A stretch of DNA of 52,042 nucleotides from Halovivax asiaticus JCM 14624. Lineage in GTDB: Archaea; Halobacteriota; Halobacteria; Halobacteriales; Natrialbaceae. The stretch spans positions 225,628-277,669 of the forward strand of contig NZ_AOIQ01000017.1 in NCBI RefSeq assembly GCF_000337515.1. Reading direction: 5' to 3'. Within the stretch, counting starts at the first letter, position 1. Every line of letters starts with the position of its first letter. Below the pieces are notes generated by a model. The model searched no databases and had not been told where the DNA came from. It saw nothing but the letters and a program-made list of their open reading frames with translations. Positions 26,338-34,583 of the stretch are shown piece after piece. The position numbers and the translations under genes are program-made.

Positions 26338-27180
26338 ATGGAGCGTCCGGTCCGCCGACAGGCACTGATCGACGACCGGCTCGAAGCGGTCGTCACGGCC
26401 ATCGAGCCCCCCGATCTCCGCGAGCAGGTATCCCGGACGACCCTTGCGGGTGGCAAGCGCGTGCGCCCGACGGTGACGATCCTCTCGTGTGAGTTCGTCG
26501 GCGGCGACTCAGCCGATGCGCTCGACTTCGCCGTCGGTATCGAACTCGTCCACACCGCGTCGCTCGTCGTCGACGACATCATCGATCGGTCGCCGATCCG
26601 CCGCGATGCGCCGAGCGCGTGGAGCGCGTTCGGTCACGGACCCGCGATCGTCGCGAGCGACGGGCTGCTCGGAGAGGCGTTCGATCGCTTTTCGACCGAC
26701 CCGGCGGCCATGCAATCGGTGACCGCGGCGATGGTCGAACTCGGCGAGGGTGAGGCGATGGAACTCGTCTCGACTCCGTCGACGGAGGCGGAGTACATGA
26801 CGCTCGCGCGCCGCAAGACCGGTGCGCTGTTTCGGGCGGCGGCGGAACTCGGTGCGATCGCGGCGGACGGCGACGACGAGACCGTCACGGCCATCGGCGA
26901 GTATGCAGAACGCGTCGGCGTCGCGTTCCAGATTCGCGACGACGTTCTGGACGCGGTTGCCGACCCGGAGACGCTCGGGAAACCGACCGGTCGCGACGCG
27001 TCGCTCGATCGACCGTCGCTGTTACAGGTGACCGACCTCTCTCCGAGTGCGGCGAACCAACGTGCACGTGATCAGGTCGAACTGGCGATCGACGCCCTGG
27101 AGCGGATCGAACCGGTCGATACCGAGGCGGAGGCGTACCTCCGCGAACTCGCCGAGTTCGTCGTCGAACGTGAACAGTGA
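26338..27180 (+). CDS. Polyprenyl synthetase family protein (isoprenoid chain synthase)
   Basis: A 280-residue trans-prenyl diphosphate synthase. The first Asp-rich motif is VHTASLVVDDIID (Asp79, Asp80, Asp83), the second FQIRDDVLD, and the N-terminal GGKRVRP is intact. The expected KPxGxD segment is present as GKPTGRD, but the following Lys is replaced (ASLDRPSLLQV) and the protein is about 60 residues shorter than typical haloarchaeal GGPP synthases, so it may be a paralogue with a different chain length or weak activity. A GTG 21 bases upstream is in frame; I prefer the ATG at 26338, with a GTACTTTTT element about 30 bases before it. Confidence 0.85.
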   Translation: MERPVRRQALIDDRLEAVVTAIEPPDLREQVSRTTLAGGKRVRPTVTILSCEFVGGDSADALDFAVGIELVHTASLVVDDIIDRSPIRRDAPSAWSAFGHGPAIVASDGLLGEAFDRFSTDPAAMQSVTAAMVELGEGEAMELVSTPSTEAEYMTLARRKTGALFRAAAELGAIAADGDDETVTAIGEYAERVGVAFQIRDDVLDAVADPETLGKPTGRDASLDRPSLLQVTDLSPSAANQRARDQVELAIDALERIEPVDTEAEAYLRELAEFVVEREQ

Positions 27181-27230
27181 CGGATCGGGCGTTCAACTGA
27201 CCGGCCCGCTCTCCTCCGGAACTGCTTCGG

Positions 27231-28592
27231 TTATTTCTCCCCGTCTTGCCCGTCATCAACGTCGTCTGGACGGTCCGCTTGACCGGCTCGCCTGACGACG
27301 ACGCGCGTGATGCGATTCTCGTCGACATCGTCGACGGTGAGGGTGGCGTCGTCGAGTTCGAGACTGTCGCCGGGCGCTGGCACTTCGCCCAGTCGTTCGA
27401 GAATCATGCCGCCGACGGTTTCGACCTGTTCGGCTTCGAATGCGGTCCCGAGTCGGTCGTTTACGTGTGCGACGGTGACGCCACCGTCGACCACGTACGT
27501 GTCGTCCGACTGGCGCTCGATGGCCCGCGTGTGCTCGTCGAACCCGTCGCGGAGGTCGCCGACGACGACTTCGACGACGTCTTCGACGGTCACGATCCCC
27601 TCGAAGACGCCCCACTCGTCGACGATCGCGGCCAGCTGGCGTCCTTCGGTCTGGAACTGGGTGAGCAGATCGGTGACGCGAGCCGTTTCGGGGACGACGG
27701 GCAGATCGCGTGCGAGCGATTCGGCCGTCGTCTCGTCGGCCGTGGTTTCGGGTCCCATGACCCGCACGACGTCTTTGGCGTCGACGAAGCCGACGATACG
27801 GTCGGTTCCGTCACCCGTACCGAGCACGGGATACCGGGTGTGACCGATCTCGACGATCTGTGCTCGCATCGACTCGATGTCGTCGGCTGCGTCGAAACTC
27901 GCCACGTCCGGGGCGGGAATCATGATCTCTTTGACGGTGATGTCGTCGAGTTCGAATACGCGGTGAATCATCTCGACTTCGTCCGGATCGAAGTTCCCCT
28001 CGCGACCCGATTGTGAGAGGACGGTGAGTAACTCCGCTTCGGTGAAGGTCTCCTCGCTCTCGGAGGCGGGCGGCACACCGAGCAGACTGGTGAACCCGTT
28101 GGCGGCGCCGTTGAAGACGACGATCCCGGGATAGAGGATATAGTAGCTCACCTTCATCGGGAGGGCGACGAAGAGCGCGATCTGTTCGGTCCGGGCGATG
28201 GCGAACGTCTTGGGGGCGAGTTCGCCGAAGACGACGTGCAAGAACGTGATGAAGGTAAAGGCGAGGGCGAAGGAGACGAGGTGGACGACACCGGTCGGGA
28301 GGACCTCTCCCAGGAGCGGTTCGATCAGCGCCGCGACGGCGGGTTCTCCCGCCCACCCCAATCCGAGCGAGGCGAGCGTGATGCCGAGTTGCGTGACCGC
28401 GAGGTAGTCGTCGAGATTGTCCATCGCCTCCTGCAGGATTCCGGCGCCCGTTCGCCCATCCTCGACGAGCCGGTCGACGACGCTCGGACGGATGCGGACG
28501 AGCGCGAACTCCGCGCCGACGAAGAATCCGTTCACGACGACCAGTGCGAGCGCGACGAAGAGCCGACCGAGTGAGAAGACGATGTCTACCAT
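27231..28592 (-). CDS. CNNM/CorC-type membrane protein (DUF21-CBS-CorC domains), putative ion transport
   Basis: A 453-residue protein of the CNNM/HlyC family, linked in other organisms to Mg2+ or Na+ export. Domain order: a DUF21 membrane domain (residues about 1-190; FVALALVVVNGFFVGAEFAL, VTQLGITLASLGLGWAGEPA, VVFGELAPKTFAI); a CBS pair (about 205-330; VKEIMIPAPDV, YPVLGTGDGTDRIVGFVDAK, LAAIVDEWGVFEGIVTVEDV); and a CorC/HlyC domain (YVVDGGVTVAHVNDRLG, VETVGGMILERLGEVPAPG). The start at 28592 opens directly on the first helix. It converges with the prenyl synthase gene. Confidence 0.92.
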   Translation of the reverse strand: MVDIVFSLGRLFVALALVVVNGFFVGAEFALVRIRPSVVDRLVEDGRTGAGILQEAMDNLDDYLAVTQLGITLASLGLGWAGEPAVAALIEPLLGEVLPTGVVHLVSFALAFTFITFLHVVFGELAPKTFAIARTEQIALFVALPMKVSYYILYPGIVVFNGAANGFTSLLGVPPASESEETFTEAELLTVLSQSGREGNFDPDEVEMIHRVFELDDITVKEIMIPAPDVASFDAADDIESMRAQIVEIGHTRYPVLGTGDGTDRIVGFVDAKDVVRVMGPETTADETTAESLARDLPVVPETARVTDLLTQFQTEGRQLAAIVDEWGVFEGIVTVEDVVEVVVGDLRDGFDEHTRAIERQSDDTYVVDGGVTVAHVNDRLGTAFEAEQVETVGGMILERLGEVPAPGDSLELDDATLTVDDVDENRITRVVVRRAGQADRPDDVDDGQDGEK

Positions 28593-28699
28593 ACAGATCG
28601 CCTCGGCGGTGCCAGAACGTGGTGCATACCGCAAGGGGAGTGGCCGATCGTCGTAATGCTTTCCCTACAGGTGTCCTCAAATGGGTGGTGAATCGGCGG

Positions 28700-29806
28700 T
28701 CACTCGCCGACGTTCACCGTTCGTGGGCTCCCGTCGCGTGAAATCCGCGACTCGACGATCGCGAAGGTGAGCGTACTCAGGATGGCGAGGACGGTGCCAC
28801 CGGTGAGCGCCGTCGCCAGCGCCGCCACGTCGATTTGGTCGACGAAGAACCCGCTGACGGCGTAGAGGACGACGGTCATCGCGACGACGTAGAACGGGGC
28901 GTTGAGGTAGCGCCACTCGAGTCGCTCACCGATGTAGGCGTCGGTGAGTTGCCCGAGACTCGTCGTCAGAGCGGCGGCGCCGAACCACTGGATGGCGCCG
29001 TGGAGGAATGCGGCGGCGCCGATCGGGAGCCCGACCGCTTCCTGGGTGGACCCGAGCGACTCGATCGTTTCGAACCCACTGACTCCGCCAAGGGCGACGA
29101 GGGCGATGGCGACGAGGTACGCGATGATCGTCATCCGGCCCGCGTAGAGCGACCGGCGGAGGCTCGTGGCGACGCCGCCAAGCGAGGCCCCCAATCCCAG
29201 GCCGCTCGAGATGAGGTAGACGCCGAGCAGCGTCGAGACCGATCCGATGACGAGCCCCGGGAAGTCGAGGAGTGCGCCGACGAGCGCGAGCGGATAGATC
29301 AAGAGTAAGATACCGAGTGGAATCAGGATCGTCCCGCGGGTCTCGGGATCTGCCATCACCTGCTTGATCGTGTAGTACATCGACTCCAGATTCTGGGCCT
29401 GCCGGACGACGACCCGGCGGACGCCGTCGACGGGGACGCGTGCACGGATGACGGGGAGAACCGACTCGTCCTGTGCCCCGTCGGTGACGACGACGGTCGT
29501 GACGTCCTCGCCGGTCGAGAGGCTGGCGAGTACCGTATCGACCTCGTCGCCGATCTCTCGACTCGCGCTCACCTCTCCCTCCTCGTTGCCGGTCACGACT
29601 GCGACTTCGACGCTCTCGTCGCGCGCGTCGATCTCGTCGTAGACGTGCAGTCCCTGGAAGATCACGTTCGCGTCGGAGTCCTCGGGATCGGCCGTCGCCA
29701 TGGCGATGGCGGCTTCCTCGACCGGCTCGCGCCCGATGACCGGCGTGGTGAAGCCGGTCTTCCGGCCGAGATCGTCGTCGAGGTCGACACAGAGGACCAG
29801 CAGCAT
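28700..29806 (-). CDS. DUF373 family membrane protein
   Basis: A 368-residue archaeal protein of the DUF373 type. The N-terminal half is soluble: LLVLCVDLDDDLGRKTG, PEDSDANVIFQGLHVYDE, VAVVTGNEEG and VVVTDGAQDESVLPVI. The C-terminal half has about six membrane helices, starting TILIPLGILLLIYPLALVGA. The function of the family is unknown. The ATG at 29806 starts precisely at the conserved MLLVLCVDLDDDLG. Only about 100 bases separate it from the end of the upstream histidine kinase gene on the same strand. Confidence 0.88.
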   Translation of the reverse strand: MLLVLCVDLDDDLGRKTGFTTPVIGREPVEEAAIAMATADPEDSDANVIFQGLHVYDEIDARDESVEVAVVTGNEEGEVSASREIGDEVDTVLASLSTGEDVTTVVVTDGAQDESVLPVIRARVPVDGVRRVVVRQAQNLESMYYTIKQVMADPETRGTILIPLGILLLIYPLALVGALLDFPGLVIGSVSTLLGVYLISSGLGLGASLGGVATSLRRSLYAGRMTIIAYLVAIALVALGGVSGFETIESLGSTQEAVGLPIGAAAFLHGAIQWFGAAALTTSLGQLTDAYIGERLEWRYLNAPFYVVAMTVVLYAVSGFFVDQIDVAALATALTGGTVLAILSTLTFAIVESRISRDGSPRTVNVGE

Positions 29807-29906
29807 CGAGCGAGTGTACGGAAGCCGCCTATATCGGTCTTCGGGGATCGAGCCGCCGGCTGGAGCCGGAGCCGCGGTACCACGCCCCCGGTCCGCCTCC
29901 CTCGAA

Positions 29907-31859
29907 TCACCGCCCCGATCGATCCACTCGCGCCGAGTCGACCCCGCGGAACTCGAACCGTGCGCCACCGGATGCGCTCTCCCCGGCCGTGACGGTCCAC
30001 CCGTGGGCCTCGGCGATCTCGGCGACGATGGCGAGGCCGATACCAGTCCCGTCAGGGTCGGTCGTGACGCCCGCCTCGAAGACGTCCACGTTCGGGAGGC
30101 CGGGCCCGTCGTCCGCGACCAAGAAACCGGAGGGTTCCACCGCGGGGTTCGAATCGCCGTCGATCCACCCAACGGAAATCTCACGGGCAGACTCGGGTTC
30201 GTTCGTGGGGTGTTGCTCGTTGTCGGCCGACACGTTCGCGTGCGAGTCGTGGTCGGTTGCCTGGGTTGCGTTCGGGTCGGTCGCTCCGGTGTCGTCGGCG
30301 ATGCCGTGGTCGACGACGTTGCGAAACAGGTTCGTCAAGAGTTCACAGAGCCTGCTCCGGTCGGCCAACACCGTTCCGGCGACGTCGTGACGGAGCGTAA
30401 CCGGTCCCTCGACGACGGCCCACGCCTCGTCGACGACAGCCCCGAGGTTGACCCGCTCGGGTTCTCCGACGGTTTCGCCCTGTCTGGCGAGCGCCAGGAG
30501 GTCGTCGATCAACGTCTCCATCCGTTCGAGCGCCCACGATATCTCGGTCGTCGAGTCGTGCTCGACGGCGCCTTCGAGCAACTCCGCGTGTCCCTGCGCG
30601 ACGTTGAGAGGATTCCGGAGGTCGTGGCTCACCAGGCTGGCGAACTGCTCGAGTCGGTCGTTCTGTCGCTCCAGTTCTCGCTGGTACCGTCGCTCGTCGG
30701 TGATTTCGCGGAACGCGTTGACGGTCCCCGTGAACTCCCCATCGTCGAGCGGTAACGTGGTCAGCGTCGCCCGGTACGTTCTCGTCTCGCCGTCGGGCGT
30801 GTGGAGTCTCGGCTCGTGGGTAATCTCCGTGACGTCGGTGTCGTCGCTCAGCAGCGTCCGGACGCGCTCGACGTACGAGTCGATCTCTTCGGGGGCGAAG
30901 TAGCCGCGCTCGACCAACGTCTGGAATGACTCGCCGACGATCTCGTCGGCCGATTCCGCGAACGGTGCGACGAACTCGTCGTTCGCCCAGGTGATCGTCC
31001 CCGTTTCGTCGAGGCTGAAGAGACCGATTGGCGCCGTCTCGACGATGGTCCGAAAACGGGCGAGTTCGCGGGTTCGGCGCGTCCGCTCGGAGATATCGCG
31101 AACGACGCCGACCGAGCCGAGGACCCGATCGTCCGTCGTAACCGGCACGATGGTGGCTTCCCCGACGCGCTCGTCGCCGTCAGCCGTTTCGAGGGTGAAT
31201 TCGAAACGGCCCGCCGACTCATCGCTCGACGTGAGGTCGGCGAGGAGTTCGCTTGCTCGCTCGAATTCGGCGCTACCGATGAACCTACTGGCGTGAGCGC
31301 CTACGAGATCGGTCCGGTCGTACCCCGAAAACCGGGCGAGCGCGTCGTTTGCGAGGACGCATCGGCCCGACGAGTCGAGCACGTACATCGGGTCGGCCGC
31401 CAGTTCGACGACCGTCTGATAGCGCCCGAGCCGGGTCGAGTCGGTCGACGTTTGCGTCAGCGGCGGACGCGCCGTACTCGCGTCGACGACGGAACGGAGC
31501 CGCCGGGCCACGAGGGCGGGTTCCCGCTGAACCGTATCGCGCCGGAAGATGTCCGCGGCACCGGCCTCCAGCGGGGAGGTGGTGTCCTCGTCGTGTCCCA
31601 GAACGACGGCGACGGGCGTCTCTTCGGGGACGGCACGGATTCCGGCGTCTCGTCCATCGGCGTCGAGGTCGAGAACGAAACAGTCTGCGACCCGGGTGGC
31701 TGCGTCGTGCTCGACGGTTGCGTCCTTCGGTTCACCGTCGCGGAGCCACTCGACCGATCGGTCGGTGACGGTGATCGGGTGGATAGCCTGCTCGACGATC
31801 GCCTGCGTCTGCCCTTCCGGCGTCGGGCCGACCCAGCACACCCGGATCCGCTCTCGCAT
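29907..31859 (-). CDS. Soluble PAS-PAS histidine kinase with a degenerate receiver-like N-terminus
   Basis: A 650-residue cytosolic sensor kinase (no membrane segment). Residues 1-128 look like a receiver domain (CFVLDLDADGRDAG, TPVAVVLGHDEDTTSPLEAGAADIF split over the fold). PAS domains lie at about 146-258 and 268-390. The phosphoacceptor is His412 in VSHDLRNPLNVAQGHAELL, and the ATPase domain runs from about 500, with N-box LTNLFRNVVDHG, G1 VADDGPGLP and G2 GTGIGLAIV. An unusual 38-residue Asp/Asn/Glu/His-rich insertion (about 521-558) separates the N-box from the following strand. No response regulator gene is adjacent. It is divergent from the radical SAM gene. Confidence 0.92.
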   Translation of the reverse strand: MRERIRVCWVGPTPEGQTQAIVEQAIHPITVTDRSVEWLRDGEPKDATVEHDAATRVADCFVLDLDADGRDAGIRAVPEETPVAVVLGHDEDTTSPLEAGAADIFRRDTVQREPALVARRLRSVVDASTARPPLTQTSTDSTRLGRYQTVVELAADPMYVLDSSGRCVLANDALARFSGYDRTDLVGAHASRFIGSAEFERASELLADLTSSDESAGRFEFTLETADGDERVGEATIVPVTTDDRVLGSVGVVRDISERTRRTRELARFRTIVETAPIGLFSLDETGTITWANDEFVAPFAESADEIVGESFQTLVERGYFAPEEIDSYVERVRTLLSDDTDVTEITHEPRLHTPDGETRTYRATLTTLPLDDGEFTGTVNAFREITDERRYQRELERQNDRLEQFASLVSHDLRNPLNVAQGHAELLEGAVEHDSTTEISWALERMETLIDDLLALARQGETVGEPERVNLGAVVDEAWAVVEGPVTLRHDVAGTVLADRSRLCELLTNLFRNVVDHGIADDTGATDPNATQATDHDSHANVSADNEQHPTNEPESAREISVGWIDGDSNPAVEPSGFLVADDGPGLPNVDVFEAGVTTDPDGTGIGLAIVAEIAEAHGWTVTAGESASGGARFEFRGVDSARVDRSGR

Positions 31860-31951
31860 GCTATTCGGAAAGGGGCGCCCGTCTCAAAAGGTTTCAGGCC
31901 GGAGCCGATGCGTGGTGCTTTTGGCGCCCGGCCCAGTATCGGACGTATCGA

Positions 31952-32947
31952 ATGATCTCGAAGGGCTGTGAGCAGTGCGCGAAGGGCGGCAAGATGGTCA
32001 TGTTCGTCTACGGCTACTGTGACCAGCGCGACTGCTTCTACTGCCCGCTCGGTGAGAATCGAAAGAACGTCACCGACGTCTACGCTAACGAACGGCTCGT
32101 CGAGACCGACGACGACGTCTTGGAAGAGGCCCACCGGATGAACGCCCTCGGGACGTCGATCACCGGTGGCGAACCCCAGGAGGCCCTGGATCGGACCTGC
32201 CACTACCTCTCACTGTTGAAAGACGAATTCGGCGAGGATCACCACACCCACCTCTACACCGGAATTACGGGCGGTCGCGAGAACATGCGCCGCCTCGCCG
32301 AGGCTGGTCTCGACGAGATCCGCTTTCACCCGCCGCTCGAACTGTGGGGCGATCTCCACGGCACCGAGTGGGAGGACATCCTCTACATCGCTCGCGAGGA
32401 GGGACTCACGCCCGCGTTCGAGATCCCCGGCATCCGCCCGGAGCCGGAGTTTCTCGACTTCCTCGACGAGGGCGCCGCCGACTTCTGTAACGTCAACGAG
32501 TTCGAGATGTCCGACGGAAACTATCGCCGAATGCAGGAGGAAGGCTTCGAACTCAAGGAAGATCACATGAGTGCCGTCGACGGCTCTCGCGAGGAGATCC
32601 TCGACGTGATGGGCGACCACGAGCGGGTCTACTTCTGCACGTCGGTCTTCAAGGACGCCGCCCAGCATCGCCGCCGTCTCAAACGTATGGCCCGCCAGAT
32701 CCGTCGCGAGTTCGACGACGTCACCGACGACGGCACCCTCGTCTACGGCAAGACGCGTGCCGATCCCACTCGCTTCGAGGCCCTCGGAGTGCCCACCGAA
32801 TTCTACACGGTGAAGTCGAACCACGTCGAGGTCGCCTGGTGGCTCTTAGAGGAGATGATCGAGGAGGGCGACCTGGACGACGGGGAGATCGTCGAGCAGT
32901 ATCCGACCTACGACGGTCAAGTTGTCGAGCGAACACCGCTAGTCTGA
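31952..32947 (+). CDS. Radical SAM protein with CX4CX2C cluster motif
   Basis: A 331-residue enzyme that should bind a [4Fe-4S] cluster and SAM. The cluster segment GYCDQRDCFYCPLGENRKN gives Cys23-X4-Cys28-X2-Cys31, one residue longer than the canonical CX3CX2C. An extra pair, Cys6/Cys9 (KGCEQCAKGGKM), precedes it. Other radical SAM landmarks: the glycine-rich SITGGEP (SAM amino group), HLYTGITGG, DEIRFHPPLE and AFEIPGIRPEPE. It resembles archaeal radical SAM proteins of the PFL-activase-like group, whose substrates are unknown. Its last eight codons lie in a perfect direct repeat that recurs 125 bases downstream. Confidence 0.88.
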   Translation: MISKGCEQCAKGGKMVMFVYGYCDQRDCFYCPLGENRKNVTDVYANERLVETDDDVLEEAHRMNALGTSITGGEPQEALDRTCHYLSLLKDEFGEDHHTHLYTGITGGRENMRRLAEAGLDEIRFHPPLELWGDLHGTEWEDILYIAREEGLTPAFEIPGIRPEPEFLDFLDEGAADFCNVNEFEMSDGNYRRMQEEGFELKEDHMSAVDGSREEILDVMGDHERVYFCTSVFKDAAQHRRRLKRMARQIRREFDDVTDDGTLVYGKTRADPTRFEALGVPTEFYTVKSNHVEVAWWLLEEMIEEGDLDDGEIVEQYPTYDGQVVERTPLV

Positions 32948-33002
32948 CCGCGAGCGAAGCGAGCGGCATTTTTGGTGCAGATTTTTGGCGGAGTGGATCG
33001 CG
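32921..33002. repeat. 82-base perfect direct repeat, copy 1
   Basis: Begins in the last codons of the radical SAM gene and runs through its stop into an element with CCGCGAGCGAAGCGAGCGG followed by two T5 tracts. It is identical base for base to 33046-33127; the period is 125 bases. Confidence 0.93.
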
Positions 33003-33045
33003 ACCACCGGGAGCGATCCCGACGAGAAAAAGGTGCACGTGCCAG

Positions 33046-33127
33046 GTTGTCGAGCGAACACCGCTAGTCTGACCGCGAGCGAAGCGAGCGGCATTTTTGG
33101 TGCAGATTTTTGGCGGAGTGGATCGCG
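33046..33127. repeat. 82-base perfect direct repeat, copy 2
   Basis: Second copy of the repeat at 32921-33002, carrying a non-functional duplicate of the radical SAM C-terminal codons. It ends about 47 bases before the stop of the convergent HTH protein gene. The T tracts may serve as transcription terminators for the plus-strand gene. Confidence 0.93.
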
Positions 33128-33174
33128 CGAGCGCGGCGTACGACGCCGCGAAAATGCGAACGGGGCGGCCGTCA

Positions 33175-34353
33175 TCACTCGGCCTGCGTGGGATCGACGT
33201 CCGGGAGCGTGATGAGGTTCTCGCGGCCGATCCGGAGTTTCTCGATGTCGTCGTCTTCGTCCATCTGCGAGAGGAGCTGGGACACCTTAGCGTTGGACCA
33301 GCCGGTTTCGTCGACGATGGCGGCCTGCTTCATACGGCCACCGTTCTCCGTGAGCATGTGTGTGACGCGCTCTTCGTCGCTTAGGAGTTCGGGATCGACC
33401 GTGTCGTGATCCTCGTCGGTGACACCCGACTCCGTCGGTTCCGGTGACGGCTCGTCGATCGTGTCGCGTTCGTCGGTGTCGTCAGCTGGATTCACTCCGG
33501 CGAGGATTCCCTGAAGCCGCGTCGTCACTGGCGCAATCGGCGGCCACCAGTCGGGACGTTCACCCTCGTCCCACTCGCCGTTGCGAGTCGACCGGACGTA
33601 CCAGAGTGCCCCACCGCCGACGGCGACCAGTGAGAGGAGGCCGAGGAGCAGCTGCCACGAGTCTTGGATGAAGCCGACGACACCGGTCTGGGAGGAGAAG
33701 ACGATATCGAAGTCCTCCGGAGCGAGTGTCGTCCGCCCGTCCCAGACGATCCGGTTGTTCTCGATACCCTGTGGGGCGGTGACGATGTCGTGTTCGTCCG
33801 GTCCCTCGATGATCAGGCGCTGATGCGGCTCGAGACCGGGGAACCAGGTGGTGCCGGATGCGGTCAGGAACGTCTCCTGCAGACGGAGGTAGTCGCCGTC
33901 GGTTTCGGCGAAGTTCGTCCACGTCACGCTGTAGCGGATGGTGCCGATCTGCGTATCGGGCTCGACCGCGTCCGCATCGTACGCCCCGACTTCGGACGCC
34001 GGTCTGACGACCGACTCGTCCCAGCCGGCGTCTTCGATGTCCATCTGTCGGCCCGTCCCCGCTTCGGCGTGCGGGACGAAGCCTTCGAACCACGAGCGGT
34101 CGAGCCTGACGTCTCGTTCGCCGCTTCTGATTTCTTCGGCGAACACCTCGAACCGCTCGCGATCGGACTCGTTCCGGAGGACGATGTGGTGTTCGACGGT
34201 CCAGCTCGCGTCGCCGTTTTCCAGCAACTCGACTCGTATATCCTGTCGACGGTCGTCCCCGGTACCGTCGTCGAGCGCCGCGACTGGTGCGGGGCCCGCG
34301 GTGAGCAGGAGGGCGACGACGAGGGAGACCAGGAGGGCCGATCGGACCCGCAT
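33175..34353 (-). CDS. Membrane-anchored protein: exported sensor domain, one helix, cytosolic winged HTH
   Basis: A 392-residue one-component-regulator-like protein. Residues 1-26 are a Sec-type signal (ALLVSLVVALLLTAGPAPVA). Residues about 27-235 form a beta-rich external domain (DIRVELLENGDASWTVEHHI, TIRYSVTWTNFAET). Helix about 236-258 (LLLGLLSLVAVGGGALWYV) crosses the membrane, a disordered acidic linker follows, and residues about 325-385 are a MarR/IclR-like wHTH (RVTHMLTENGGRMKQAAIVD, NAKVSQLLSQMDEDDDIEKL). Such proteins recur in haloarchaea; I infer transcription control by an external cue. Target unknown. It is divergent from the secreted-protein gene at 34584. Confidence 0.85.
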   Translation of the reverse strand: MRVRSALLVSLVVALLLTAGPAPVAALDDGTGDDRRQDIRVELLENGDASWTVEHHIVLRNESDRERFEVFAEEIRSGERDVRLDRSWFEGFVPHAEAGTGRQMDIEDAGWDESVVRPASEVGAYDADAVEPDTQIGTIRYSVTWTNFAETDGDYLRLQETFLTASGTTWFPGLEPHQRLIIEGPDEHDIVTAPQGIENNRIVWDGRTTLAPEDFDIVFSSQTGVVGFIQDSWQLLLGLLSLVAVGGGALWYVRSTRNGEWDEGERPDWWPPIAPVTTRLQGILAGVNPADDTDERDTIDEPSPEPTESGVTDEDHDTVDPELLSDEERVTHMLTENGGRMKQAAIVDETGWSNAKVSQLLSQMDEDDDIEKLRIGRENLITLPDVDPTQAE

Positions 34354-34583
34354 TGATGTGTTTCGGTGCGGCCCCGTGTCAAAAAACCCTTTCTATACGT
34401 CCATTTCTCGGATCCGGCTGCGAACCGGCAGGCGGGCGACCAGGCAGGACTGTTCTGCCGATTTCAGCCGGCGGGGCCGGTCTGGGGCGACCGTGTTGCG
34501 ACACGTTCCTTCTCATTTACGCGTTCTGCAAACGAAGAAAAAGACGACTGGTTTTTGTACCTGGGCTCGAAACGACGGAATCG

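Noticed and set aside
32839-33212. Several 75-105-codon ORFs around the 82-base repeats
   Set aside because: They are the same repeat unit read in different frames (sharing TASEASGIFGADFWRSGSR-like strings) and overlap the radical SAM gene or its duplicate end.
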